A stretch of 64,000 nucleotides of DNA. It comes from Ruminococcus_C callidus. GTDB lineage: Bacteria; Bacillota; Clostridia; Oscillospirales; Ruminococcaceae. Position 1 is the first letter of the stretch. Each line of letters starts with the position of its first letter. The position numbers were made by a program, and so were the translations under genes. The stretch spans positions 1,488,001-1,552,000 of the forward strand of contig NZ_CP186925.1 of NCBI RefSeq assembly GCF_049562855.1. The letters are read 5' to 3'. Below the pieces are notes generated by a model. The model saw nothing but the letters and a program-made list of their open reading frames with translations. It made no database searches and was not told where the DNA came from. This document shows, piece by piece, positions 42,439 through 51,721 of the stretch.

Positions 42439-44655
42439 TTATACATGTTTTTCGCCGGGTGCATATCCAGTATGCACTTTTGTATGGATGTGTTCTAGGA
42501 ACTCACCCTCTGTAATATTATAACGATTGCAATAGTCTAACATATCGGATTCTACGGTGTCACTCCATACACCATTTACACCAAGGGCTTCATCACCTTC
42601 AGGCTTTCCCCCATCTGCTGTTTTATACACAGGAAGATCATACCCAACTTCAAATAGATGATACTGAATCCAGGCGATTTCATCCTTCTCTGTAGGGTGT
42701 ACAGTGAATGGCTGTTTATAGCGACATGGATATTCCAGACCATACCAGCGATATGTTGTTGTGACATCACATTTGATGGAAAATGGTAGGAAATTTGCAG
42801 CAGAGCACATAGAACTACTCAAAATCTCTCCGCCCTCTTTCCACTTGTCGATAGGAACTTCTGCAATCAGCTCATCATGAACTGGAACAAGGACTCTACC
42901 ACCAATCTTATTCCATTCTGGATTATTCTCTACTTTTAGCATAGCTAATTTTGTTAAATCAGCAGCACTTCCTTGAATAATTGAGTTTCCTGTGATATAC
43001 ACACTACCATTTCGTCGAGCAATCCAAGTACCATTTCCAGTTGTAACGCACCAAACGGTATCAACCACTGATGCAGATTTATGATCTGGATATATATGAG
43101 CTCGTTTACGTTTATTTATATAAACAAGATAATACGGATTTTTTGTATTTATATACCCTGATGGATTAGAAACATTCCCATAGTGAATAGATGATTCAGT
43201 AGGATCGATTTTATACATATGAGATACATGACCCCCAATCACACACAAATACTGAAATATATCAGCTTTTTCAGCAGAATTGCAAGTATAGCAAGTTTGA
43301 CTACCACTCGTCCAACCATCACCCTGAATCATAGCACTAATTAAAATATTTGCTTGCCGTTCAGATAAACTTGAAACAAACTCATATTTCAATGTTCGGT
43401 TTTCTAGCAAATTTAAAACATCCAGTGTCACATCACATTTATACAAATATATATCATGATAAGTGTTATTTCTAACATTATCAGTATACTTGATACCTAA
43501 ACGGTGCAACACAGAAATCATATCTTGATAAACACCTGCACCTTTAGCACGTTTAGTGTCTTGATACAATCTTACACAATAATGCTTAGATGAAATGGTC
43601 CCATCAGTTGCAATCCAGCCAATCAATTTTATAAAATCATCGCTATATGATGATTCTGGAATATTGTTATCGCTCATCCGCAATATAGGTGGATCAACCC
43701 ATTTAATATTCATGATGTGTTCTGTAGTAACAAACTTTGCCCCCTTATTCCCAGCTTGACAAACCCATCTGTGATTTGGAGTGGAAACCGCAGAGAATGC
43801 GTTTGACTTAAACTCAAATACTTCATGTTCACCGGGGTAAATATGCACTGCTTGTACTTTATCATGTGTGATGCAATTCAGATTCATAGAATAACTCAAA
43901 ATAGAATCTCCTACAGAAACTTGATTGTATCGTTTCCAACCGGAAGTTGTCAGTATCTCTGTCTCAGTATCAACACAGTTTACACACTGTCTCGATCCAT
44001 CAGCAATTTTGCGGTTATTATTAATAACCTTGATATGATCTTCTTCGGCAAGTGCTCTGATACGTTTTGCAACTTGTCCAAAATACTTATAAGACTTTAA
44101 TTCACGATATAATGCGACTTTTACTCTATCTGGAATGTCATCTGTTACATCCAAAGTAGACGCATCAAGTGGATCAATGTCCGGATTCACATAACCCTTC
44201 AAAGGTTTAAATTCAAATTCTGGAAGTTGCATTTCTGGAATATGCCGCCTTCTTCCAAGGATGGTTTCAACATACCCCTTTTCTTTTGCGCATCTCTGTG
44301 CATTAATCATCAGTTTCCGGAGTGCAGGAAACGCATTCAGAACTGAGTCGTACACATACTGTGCTTGTTTTAATTTCTTCTCATCAGACCAATCCATATG
44401 ACTATATAGCTGGTCTGCAATCGTGTTAATAGAACGTCCATATAAAATTCCAAGTACCACACTTTTAGATTCTGAACGTCTTGCTTTTCCTTCTGGTTGA
44501 TAAGCTCCGGTAGTAGGATTGAATTCAAGGCAATCTTCATAGCTCATATTAAATGCGATAGACGCAATGAAACTATAAATATCCTTGTTCTCCTGAAAAG
44601 ACCGGATCATATTTTCGTCCTGACTGACAAATGCGGTCAATTTTGGTTCTTGCTG
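42439..44655 (-). CDS. Family A DNA polymerase, exon 2 (with intein)
   Basis: 738 codons. Exon 2 restores motif A after the intron ('QQEPK' then 'LTAFVSQDENM'), carries motif B ('KARRSESKSVVLGILYG') and motif C ('VPVHDELIAEVP'). A 331-residue intein (42985-43977) splits it between 'RQCVN' and 'SIIQGSAADLTK'. After both splicing events the mature polymerase is about 861 residues. A start at TTG 44640 seen in isolation is an artefact; CAGCAAGAACCAAAA before it is coding. It replicates the phage genome with the phage clamp and helicase. Confidence 0.9.
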   Translation of the reverse strand, partial: QQEPKLTAFVSQDENMIRSFQENKDIYSFIASIAFNMSYEDCLEFNPTTGAYQPEGKARRSESKSVVLGILYGRSINTIADQLYSHMDWSDEKKLKQAQYVYDSVLNAFPALRKLMINAQRCAKEKGYVETILGRRRHIPEMQLPEFEFKPLKGYVNPDIDPLDASTLDVTDDIPDRVKVALYRELKSYKYFGQVAKRIRALAEEDHIKVINNNRKIADGSRQCVNCVDTETEILTTSGWKRYNQVSVGDSILSYSMNLNCITHDKVQAVHIYPGEHEVFEFKSNAFSAVSTPNHRWVCQAGNKGAKFVTTEHIMNIKWVDPPILRMSDNNIPESSYSDDFIKLIGWIATDGTISSKHYCVRLYQDTKRAKGAGVYQDMISVLHRLGIKYTDNVRNNTYHDIYLYKCDVTLDVLNLLENRTLKYEFVSSLSERQANILISAMIQGDGWTSGSQTCYTCNSAEKADIFQYLCVIGGHVSHMYKIDPTESSIHYGNVSNPSGYINTKNPYYLVYINKRKRAHIYPDHKSASVVDTVWCVTTGNGTWIARRNGSVYITGNSIIQGSAADLTKLAMLKVENNPEWNKIGGRVLVPVHDELIAEVPIDKWKEGGEILSSSMCSAANFLPFSIKCDVTTTYRWYGLEYPCRYKQPFTVHPTEKDEIAWIQYHLFEVGYDLPVYKTADGGKPEGDEALGVNGVWSDTVESDMLDYCNRYNITEGEFLEHIHTKVHTGYAPGEKHV
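42985..43977 (-). mobile_element. LAGLIDADG intein in DNA polymerase
   Basis: 331 residues from Cys to Asn. Block A 'CVDTETEILTTSGW', block B 'VSTPNHRWV', two LAGLIDADG helices ('LIGWIATDG' and 'ISAMIQGDGW'), and block G 'VYITGN' before Ser. The penultimate residue is Gly instead of His, a known but less common variant. The two helices keep an acidic residue each, so the endonuclease may be active. Inserted at 'CVN|SIIQGSAAD', a known polymerase insertion hot spot. Confidence 0.9.
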
Positions 44656-45018
44656 CTTTATCGGTTATGCGTTCGCTAAACGCTTCCCTTATTACTAAGG
44701 GTGTCGGATCAACTCTTAAATGTGCATAGCTGTTACCACATATACACAAATCTCTGAATTTCCATTTAATAGATTTACAATAGGGTAATATCACCTAAAC
44801 ACTAACTCGCCTGAGCTGTACTCTACTAACTTGGTTATCTCAACTGACCTATGATTGAAAACTCATATTTATGTATTTCTACAAATGTCAATTTCTAGCT
44901 TTCGATGATCTCTACACACGGTACTATAGCACCTTGCTCGGGATTAACCCATAAGTGAACCACATCTCATAGGCATTCCCCGAATTAACAGAGTTTTACT
45001 TCAGCCAACTTTCCGTAA
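44656..45018 (-). ncRNA. Group I intron in DNA polymerase motif A
   Basis: 363 bases. Removing it joins GACTTCAGT to CAGCAAGAA, giving 'SDFS-QQEPK' in frame. P1 forms between exon end ACTTCAGT and intron GGCTGAAGT with a U-G pair at the splice site. The intron ends in G. Core elements CGGGGAAT (P-like) and TTAATCCCGAGCAAG (Q-like) and ATTCAGAGATT (R-like) are present. It has no ORF. I could not complete P7 by eye. Confidence 0.85.
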
Positions 45019-46380
45019 ACTGAAGTCTGACGATAAAAGTACATATCCAGGAGTTGCACGGAACATATGCCGAATATCATTATGCTTACTAGGAATGTTC
45101 TGCATGTTTGGTGACTTGGATGACATGCGCCCAGTATCAGCTCCTATTGCTCGGAACTCACAATGAATTCTGCTATCCGGAGAAGTTGCATTTGGCAATT
45201 TTTCTACAAACGTAGAAATCAAAGTTACCAAGCTCCGACACTTCAATATCTGATTGACAACCGGAACATTAAATGTACTAAGAATTGATTTATCAGTACC
45301 TCTATGTTTTGGATCACCAAGACGTAATAGGTCATACACAATCCATGTAACATGCTTTGATGAGCATTCATTGAAATCAACGCTTGAATTAAATGGGCAT
45401 CTGGTATTAGTAACATATTTTGGATCATCTATCAATTCCTGAACCATATCACGAAGCTTGCTACGTTCTTTTTCCAGTGTTGGGATATACTTCGCATGCA
45501 GCATCTTTGCCATCGACTTTTCCAGATAAATGCCTCGTCTGTGCATATTCTGACAAATTGCAATCATGGGAAATTCTACATTCCATACCAAATCTGCAAT
45601 TGCTTCAAATCCATGTTTTTTGCACTTTGGATTATCTTTCAGTAAATAGGGCAACTGCCACATAAATAACTCATAGGTAATCTTAGCATCATGTGCAGCG
45701 TACAATTTTGCAATTTCAGGACGACAATATGGAAACTGTGCAGGCGTAAAGAAATCTCGAAATTTCATCGGATCTCCCTTACCTCGCAATACATATTTAC
45801 AATACAACCCCTTCAATGAGTTATCTTTCTCATTTTCCTTCAGACAGCGCCATGCAGTGATACAATCATAGTAGCAGCTCTTAATAAAATCTACTTTGAG
45901 GTCTTTGTAGATCATAGCAAGGTCGAAATCAGCATTTGCGAAAATCAGTCTTACATCGCTATCTGCTATTCTTTGATATTCTTCTGTCACATCTTCGTAT
46001 GTAAGCTGATTTGCATACGGTTCATCAAAAATAGGTACAATGTGTTTATTTGGAATATAACACTCTACACCACCAGGATAGTATAAAGATGATCCAACAA
46101 TTGTGTCATTTAACCGATCCAGACCTGTAGTTTCTGTATCAATTGCAGCGTAGCCAGTCTTTATAAGTTCTGTAACGTAATCATGTAGCTGTGCTTTTGA
46201 CGTAATGAGGATAGCATTAGAATCCTTGAAATACTCTTCCACGTTTCGTGAAATTTCTTCAAGGTCTGATGTGATGCTCTTAGACACTGTTTTCCGTTTT
46301 GCTGGAACAGTTAGAGCATTATTGCTTTTTACAGCTGCCGCTTTTATCTGCGACATCTGAGCAGCATTAAATAGTCCCAT
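45019..46380 (-). CDS. Family A DNA polymerase, exon 1
   Basis: 454 codons from ATG 46380 (GAGGTGATAATCTC before it; an upstream ATG at 46431 lacks a site). The 3'-5' exonuclease domain has 'AAIDTETTGLD' (Exo I) and 'YAAHDAKITYEL' (Exo III). The polymerase domain begins with 'DTGRMSSKSPNMQNIP' (the conserved 'tgRLss..pnlQNiP') and ends 'VLLSSDFS', the first half of motif A, where the intron interrupts it. Unspliced RNA would stop five codons later (LRKVG). Confidence 0.9.
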
Positions 46381-46401
46381 GAGATTATCACCTCTATCAA
46401 G

Positions 46402-46431
46402 ATGCCCTCTATGAATTCTCAAAGAGGGCAT
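46402..46431 (-). other. Hairpin between SSB and polymerase genes
   Basis: A 9-bp stem ATGCCCTCT with a 12-base loop containing GAATTC. It has no T-tract, so it is not a standard terminator. It may stabilise or cleave mRNA so that SSB and polymerase are expressed at different levels. Confidence 0.5.
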
Positions 46432-46462
46432 TTGTCATTTATACGGATTGAATCGGATTAAA

Positions 46463-47185
46463 TTAAAACGGAACATCTGAATCATCGAGTTCCATAACAT
46501 CAGCCATAGACGAATCAGGTAACTCACTAAAATCTTCATTAGTCGGAGTGGTTGCTGTATTCTCTCCAGATGATGCATAAGCTCTCGGTACCGGAACATA
46601 CTCTGGAATGTTACTTGAATCTCCATAACTATTTCCAGATGACGCGCTGTCAATCCATGTAGATAGAGTTCCGGCATCTACTTCCTTGCAGATATGTTCG
46701 TAATAGTCAGGCATAACTGCCTTGTTATTAGACAGAATCATATCATACGGCAACGTTGTATTCTTACCGACAACCATGATGATGTATCGGGTAGCCATAT
46801 CCCCTGCTGCACCGTTTCTGGTGATTCGATACACGAACTCAGACGGATTCGGATATCGATCATTTCCAAAAAAGTCCTTATGAACTTGTGGCAGAAACTT
46901 CTGTGTACGATCCCAGAACTGAATTTCATTTTCTACTACATTGTAAAGCGGAATGAACAACTTTGTCTGTCTACGAATACCTCTACTGCATGCGGGGCAT
47001 CCTGTACCGCAACAATGCACATAACCTGAATAATCTGCACTCTTGATGTAGTGTACATCAGCAATGAGCACATCATTCTTACTCTGATACAGCGGAATCA
47101 CATCTGCCATATCTCCATCATCGGCAAGCCGAAACTTACCTGCATATTTTTCTTCTTCATACTGATTTGCTGTCTTAAATCCCAT
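46463..47185 (-). CDS. Single-stranded DNA-binding protein
   Basis: 240 residues. A zinc-type cluster (His57, Cys58/59, Cys63, Cys66; 'HCCGTGCPACSRGI') lies inside a strand-rich core, as in T4 gp32-like proteins. The Ser/Asn/Thr-rich linker ends in an acidic tail 'DVMELDDSDVPF', very like the SSB C-terminal peptide that recruits partners. It is next to polymerase, primase and helicase genes. GGAGGAATTCTAA precedes ATG 47185, and an AT-rich TTATATATAG stretch upstream (47250 region) could be a promoter. Its N-terminus MGFKTAN is shared with the Cas4-like protein. Confidence 0.8.
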   Translation of the reverse strand: MGFKTANQYEEEKYAGKFRLADDGDMADVIPLYQSKNDVLIADVHYIKSADYSGYVHCCGTGCPACSRGIRRQTKLFIPLYNVVENEIQFWDRTQKFLPQVHKDFFGNDRYPNPSEFVYRITRNGAAGDMATRYIIMVVGKNTTLPYDMILSNNKAVMPDYYEHICKEVDAGTLSTWIDSASSGNSYGDSSNIPEYVPVPRAYASSGENTATTPTNEDFSELPDSSMADVMELDDSDVPF

Positions 47186-47268
47186 TTAGAATTCCTCCAG
47201 TTTTATTTCGATATGTTTAATTTGCAGTCTGACCTCCTGCTACTATATATAACGAGTGAACTGAAATG

Positions 47269-47646
47269 TCATTGAAATCTCTTCTTGTATACTCGAGATT
47301 CATGTTGCTTTTCCTGTTTTCTCATAGCACCTAAAGCCTCATTTAACTTATTTATAAACCGAATGCCCTCTGGACTGCTTAGCACATCTACGAGAGCTTG
47401 ACACTCGTACACATAATCCTTGGCTGCTCGTCTTTTCTTTAAGTTTTCCATCTGCTTTGTGGCTAATCTAGCTCGATCTGCATAATTCAAATCTTCGAGT
47501 TCTAGTGCATGATTAAAATCATTTGTCTTTTTATCATGGATAGAAACAGATTCTTTTGCGTGATCATGCTGTAAAACGGTTTCTCTAAAATAACGCAATA
47601 CGGATTCAAGATCTGTAGAGTTTTTATGCTTCACAGTTTTTGCCAT
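47269..47646 (-). CDS. Unknown helical charged protein
   Basis: 125 residues, strongly charged and helical ('DLNYADRARLATKQMENLKK', 'RRAAKDYVYECQALVDVL', 'FINKLNEALGAMRKQEKQ'), possible coiled coil. Not recognised by name, though similar 'Y.DRA.LATKQ' proteins appear in other Clostridia phages. Located between primase and SSB genes; GAGGTGAAACATA before ATG. Confidence 0.65.
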   Translation of the reverse strand: MAKTVKHKNSTDLESVLRYFRETVLQHDHAKESVSIHDKKTNDFNHALELEDLNYADRARLATKQMENLKKRRAAKDYVYECQALVDVLSSPEGIRFINKLNEALGAMRKQEKQHESRVYKKRFQ

Positions 47647-47665
47647 TATGTTTCACCTCGCAATT

Positions 47666-48661
47666 TTACTCGACGTATAAGTTATCAAACTCATCTTTTG
47701 TAAGATCATTTATATCCTTACCAGCAGGAATATTTGCGTAAGACCATACAATTGCAACGCTATGCAATGCACGTTTTAATTTTTCTGTAGCCTTACGCCC
47801 TGCCTCGTCTGGATCAAATGCTAGAACAAACTCATTTACACCAAGTTCCTTTAACTGTTGAATTTGATATGAGTTTCCAGTTCCAAGCAAAGCAACAGCA
47901 GGTTTCTCATACACCCAACATGTTAGTGCATTGAAACAGCTTTCGCAGACAATAACAGATTTACAATTAGCAGGAAGTTCATATAATCCATATACAGGCT
48001 TTGTAACACCTGTTGGGTAATTAAAAAATTTGCCTGCAATAGATCGACGACAGAAAAATAACGTATGACCGGATTTATCACGAACAGGAAACGTAATGCA
48101 TGGTGTAGGCTTTTTTCTGCCGGGAGCAATCCAATTTCCGTCATACCCTATATCAAACTTTTCTATAATAGCATCAGTCAGTTTACGATCATACATATAT
48201 GGAACAGTATATCGATACTTTGAAAGTTCTTCTTCTGAAACATAAGTTTGTTCTGTCTTTGAATGTATTTTCAAGTAATCGATAGCGTACTGGTTTACGA
48301 GTGATGTTACAGTATCTCCATCCAGCAAAAAGTCAAATGACGCTAAATCATCATCAAATCCAGGAATGTTTTCTTTCAGCCAGTCTAATCCGGATTTTGA
48401 AATATTATGTAATTTCAGAAGATCTGAAATCATCTCATCCAAAGTGTGTGCATACTGGCATGCAAAACAATGACAAAACCCTGCTGGATAGCGATGACCA
48501 TTTCTGTACTCATCTGAAATCAGAACACCACATGATGGTTTACGTTCCTTACCATCAGAATGAAACGGGCAATATATCTGCATATAGTTACCCACTTTAC
48601 GGCTTGTCCGGATGAGTTTCATGGATTCTAGCTTATCTAAAACGGATATAATATCAAGCAT
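47666..48661 (-). CDS. DNA primase (DnaG/TOPRIM type)
   Basis: 331 residues. N-terminal CHC2 zinc finger ('CPFHSDG' at 31-37, 'HCFAC' at 64-68) binds DNA. The TOPRIM part is 'SVIVCESCFNALTCWV' (with the key Glu) and 'VNEFVLAFDPDEAGRKATEKL' (the DPDEAG motif). It would make RNA primers for the phage fork. It has no helicase-binding C-terminal domain of normal DnaG, so it probably works with the phage helicase encoded just upstream. Confidence 0.9.
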   Translation of the reverse strand: MLDIISVLDKLESMKLIRTSRKVGNYMQIYCPFHSDGKERKPSCGVLISDEYRNGHRYPAGFCHCFACQYAHTLDEMISDLLKLHNISKSGLDWLKENIPGFDDDLASFDFLLDGDTVTSLVNQYAIDYLKIHSKTEQTYVSEEELSKYRYTVPYMYDRKLTDAIIEKFDIGYDGNWIAPGRKKPTPCITFPVRDKSGHTLFFCRRSIAGKFFNYPTGVTKPVYGLYELPANCKSVIVCESCFNALTCWVYEKPAVALLGTGNSYQIQQLKELGVNEFVLAFDPDEAGRKATEKLKRALHSVAIVWSYANIPAGKDINDLTKDEFDNLYVE

Positions 48662-48678
48662 ACTTACACCTCAACTGA

Positions 48679-50010
48679 TTAAAATTCAACATCCTCAGAA
48701 TCCTCTAATACAATGCTCATATCTGGTTGATTGACACTTACAGTACCGCTAAGATCAACCTTTGGAGCAATTGTAGCCGGCATAGTATCAGCACTTGGGA
48801 GATATTTCATATTGCCAGTATTGATATCCCATGCATAGGAAAACTCTGGTTTCTGATTATTTGCATTTCTTGCTTTCTCTAAGCGTATGTCCAGAACATG
48901 TTTATCGAATATCTGTCGCATAGCAAACACCTGAGTAGCAATTCTGGCAGGATGGTCAGATCCTTCGATGTTGTAAATGTTTGGAAACACTTCCCCTTTA
49001 TCATCCTTGTTGTTTCTGGATTCACGATTTGCCTGCATCATAACTACTACAGCACATCCACATTGTTTACTGAGCCGGAACAGATCCGCACATAGATTTT
49101 TATACTTGGTGTAATCTTTATCAGATTTCTCAGTATCAGACATATATGACAGACCGTCTATGACTAAAAGCTTGATCTTATGTTTTTTCACAAGCTTTTT
49201 CAAAAATGGTACATTCACAACTTCGTCTGGAGCATCTTTGTCCTCCAAAACGTATGCACTAGTTGTCTGTGATGCAAGATCTTTCAAATAAGCATGATAT
49301 TGCTCTGTATATTGACCTTGAAACAGCAGGTTATTTTGAAATTTTCCACGCCATGTATCAAATCGAGTTCCGAGAAAACTAGCCTGCATTTCCGGTGAAT
49401 AATATAAAACTGGAAATCCATGACCTTGTGCAGATTCCATCATTCTTGTGCCAACCCATGACTTACCAGTATTTGTACGAGCAACTAGAATTACAAGTTC
49501 CTCTACAGTAGACAAACCACCATACATACACTTATCGATTTCGTCAAACCCTGTAGGAATTCGTTCTTGCTGACTATATTCTAAAACTTGATCGCTTCTC
49601 TGTTCTGAATCCTTCACCAAATCCATTGGTTGAGACGAATCAAGCATAGCCACTCTCTCGCACTGATTTGATAAATACTCCCATGCTTCTGTAACATCAG
49701 CAGATCCTAAGTCTTTTAGCTTATTAAAAGTTTCGACAAGCATGATGCGTTGCTTGTTTTTATTTATTTCATGGATTAAGTATTCAATCGGTTCATCTAC
49801 GCGAACTAGTGCAACATCCTCAAATTCCGACTGAAATGTGAAAACATCCGGAACCTCTCCGTATTTATCACGATGCCGCATGATAAACTGTATATGTGGT
49901 CTGAAGATTGAATAATAGCTTTCGTCAAATTCACAGAGTTTTTCAACGTCAGATTGTGAATCACAAGTCAAAATTTTCGATATCATTTGCAATTCAATGG
50001 AACCATTCAC
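48679..50010 (-). CDS. Replicative DNA helicase (DnaB type)
   Basis: 443 residues. P-loop 'ARTNTGKS' near 177-184 preceded by 'IDKCMYGGLSTVEELVILV'; 'KLLVIDGLSYMSD' (Walker B), 'QANRESRNNKDDKG' and 'GSDHPARIATQVFAMRQI' (Q and R finger regions) follow the DnaB order. The N-terminal domain is helical and divergent. The C-terminus is a flexible acidic tail ('VLEDSEDVEF'). It unwinds the fork. GTG start at 50010; overlaps the helicase-loader-like gene by 4 bases. Confidence 0.9.
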   Translation of the reverse strand: MNGSIELQMISKILTCDSQSDVEKLCEFDESYYSIFRPHIQFIMRHRDKYGEVPDVFTFQSEFEDVALVRVDEPIEYLIHEINKNKQRIMLVETFNKLKDLGSADVTEAWEYLSNQCERVAMLDSSQPMDLVKDSEQRSDQVLEYSQQERIPTGFDEIDKCMYGGLSTVEELVILVARTNTGKSWVGTRMMESAQGHGFPVLYYSPEMQASFLGTRFDTWRGKFQNNLLFQGQYTEQYHAYLKDLASQTTSAYVLEDKDAPDEVVNVPFLKKLVKKHKIKLLVIDGLSYMSDTEKSDKDYTKYKNLCADLFRLSKQCGCAVVVMMQANRESRNNKDDKGEVFPNIYNIEGSDHPARIATQVFAMRQIFDKHVLDIRLEKARNANNQKPEFSYAWDINTGNMKYLPSADTMPATIAPKVDLSGTVSVNQPDMSIVLEDSEDVEF

Positions 50011-50597
50011 GCTGACATCACCGCCCCTCTAAGCACAGATTGAAGTTTGTTGAAAAACAGACCACTGCCAATCAAACTGTTCACCTTTGGAGATACAATG
50101 ATGGTTGTCAGATTACTAGCCTGTCGGTTATGAATTAAATTTAGTAAAGTCTGTGCTTGAAAATCCTTGAACTGCACATAGTCAATATTTGAGATGATTA
50201 GGACTTTTGCAGTGCTGGACCATATCTGTGCATACTCCAAATCTTCTGGAGTATCTTTTGCTGACCAGCTTTTTTGAATATTGTCCAGATATGACGAAAA
50301 GTTCAAATGATACACGTTGCAGTGTAATCTATTTCCCTTCCAATGCTTGCATATAGCACAGTAGGTAAGCAAGTTGGATGATGCTATAGTGTCATTTGTC
50401 TCAACAGTACAAAGCTTATTTTCAGCATGATCTAGTATCTCACACACTCGATCTAGTATTTTTCGAGATGTGTTATAAACCGAATTTTGCATGTCAATGT
50501 GATTTCGCTCTAGCAAGTATGTTGTTTCTACTAGTGACGGGCATGCTAAGTCACAAACTGGTTCAGTGCAATGAGCACTGAAAATACAAGATCTCAT
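50007..50597 (-). CDS. Helicase-loader-like protein with N-terminal cysteines
   Basis: 196 residues. Cys4, 10, 15 and 19 (C-x5-C-x4-C-x3-C) could hold a metal or Fe-S cluster. The rest resembles a DnaC-type AAA+ core: 'VLIISNIDYVQFKDFQAQTL' fits the Walker B region and 'NLTTIIVSPKVNSLIG' the sensor. The expected P-loop region ('NDTIASSNLLTYCAICKHW') has lost the G-x4-GK-S/T motif. So it may load the DnaB-like helicase without its own ATP cycle. It overlaps both neighbours by 4 bases. Confidence 0.55.
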   Translation of the reverse strand: MRSCIFSAHCTEPVCDLACPSLVETTYLLERNHIDMQNSVYNTSRKILDRVCEILDHAENKLCTVETNDTIASSNLLTYCAICKHWKGNRLHCNVYHLNFSSYLDNIQKSWSAKDTPEDLEYAQIWSSTAKVLIISNIDYVQFKDFQAQTLLNLIHNRQASNLTTIIVSPKVNSLIGSGLFFNKLQSVLRGAVMSA

Positions 50598-51721
50598 TTA
50601 GCGTAGTTCACCGCCCTCAGAATTGGATTTCTAGATTGTTTATACGAAACACGAGATTTTACACATTGAGATGCAAGAGCTAAAGAATCTGCATAGCCAT
50701 AAGTGGCATATTTTTCGGATTCCATGAAAAGCGTCAGAAATGGCTCTAGCGTCCCGTATAACGCCCATTTAGTTTGGGCATGTAATTTGTCACGTTCAAG
50801 TAGGAAACGCCGTACAACGTATTCCTTGATGTATTCCGTGGACTTTGGGATGTACTTGCTGTCTGGAAGCTCATTCCACACCTGCAAAACGTCATGCAGC
50901 TCTCCGTTTAGTTCTATATTTTGGTAGAAGCTTACAAATTTTCCATCAACAACACGCATTAGCTTGTACAGGTGGGGATATCGGATAATGTTATCTCTCA
51001 CTTCATCATGTGTAAATCCTTCGATTGGAAATATAACCCCAAGGTTCTCATCAAAAGCAAGATCACCATATGGCTCATACATAACAGCGGCTCTAGTATG
51101 TATACAGCGGTTTGGAAACAGATTAAGCAAATCGGATGATTTCATTTTCGAGATATCTGTAGTCACTGAGATCTGACTTTGATTTTCTGGAATAACTGGA
51201 AGGGATGTATAAATCACATACTCCTGACCATTTACAACTTCCTGCAACCACGGTTTTGTTACGTCGAATTGTGGAATCATTGGTGGTCGAATATACAGAT
51301 CTTCTTTCGGTGTCGGTGTTGCTTGACGCATAGTGCTAGATTTACAAGTCACCATTGATGATGTCGATTCTATTGTTTCCTGGAAATCAATTGAAGAATT
51401 GGATTCTACAACATCCCATTCGATATCTGCAAGATTTAAATACAAGCTACCCAACACGTCGAATATGGAGTCGTCCGGAACAACTGGCATAGACTGAAAG
51501 GGATCATTCAAATTCCATGATTCTGGCCAGGTGTCATCAGAAACTGCATAATAACTCGCTGTGTTCAGAGCAGTTATAACTTGGTTTTTGTATTTTATAG
51601 AATTCCGAAAGTGGTCAACAACATAGGTCACAATCTCAGAATGCTTTGTAGATAAAGCACCTTTACACTTTGCTGGGTACTTGAACTTATCTGGAATCTG
51701 TGTGAACTTGATCTTACTCAC
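50594..51721 (-). CDS. Unknown protein of the replication operon
   Basis: 375 residues, GTG start with GGAGGAGAGTTGA. N-terminal helices ('SEIVTYVVDHFRNSIKY'), an acidic/Ser/Thr-rich centre and a folded C-terminal half ('EGFTHDEVRDNIIRYPHLYK', 'EYIKEYVVRRFLLERDKLHA'). No family recognised. The position, second gene after the probable origin region and just before the helicase loader, suggests an initiation-related protein. Confidence 0.6.
   Translation of the reverse strand: MSKIKFTQIPDKFKYPAKCKGALSTKHSEIVTYVVDHFRNSIKYKNQVITALNTASYYAVSDDTWPESWNLNDPFQSMPVVPDDSIFDVLGSLYLNLADIEWDVVESNSSIDFQETIESTSSMVTCKSSTMRQATPTPKEDLYIRPPMIPQFDVTKPWLQEVVNGQEYVIYTSLPVIPENQSQISVTTDISKMKSSDLLNLFPNRCIHTRAAVMYEPYGDLAFDENLGVIFPIEGFTHDEVRDNIIRYPHLYKLMRVVDGKFVSFYQNIELNGELHDVLQVWNELPDSKYIPKSTEYIKEYVVRRFLLERDKLHAQTKWALYGTLEPFLTLFMESEKYATYGYADSLALASQCVKSRVSYKQSRNPILRAVNYAK

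Noticed and set aside
44573..44794. 73-codon minus-strand ORF across the intron end
   Set aside because: It runs from intron sequence into exon 2 in the wrong frame; composition does not look like a protein.
42439..46380. DNA polymerase read as a broken gene (frameshift/pseudogene)
   Set aside because: Both parts join exactly in frame after removal of a 363-base segment with group I intron features, and all catalytic motifs are present.
47240..47262. TTATATATAG upstream of the SSB gene as a fifth late promoter
   Set aside because: It lacks ACC before the T-rich core and lies in the early operon; an AT-rich stretch alone is not enough.
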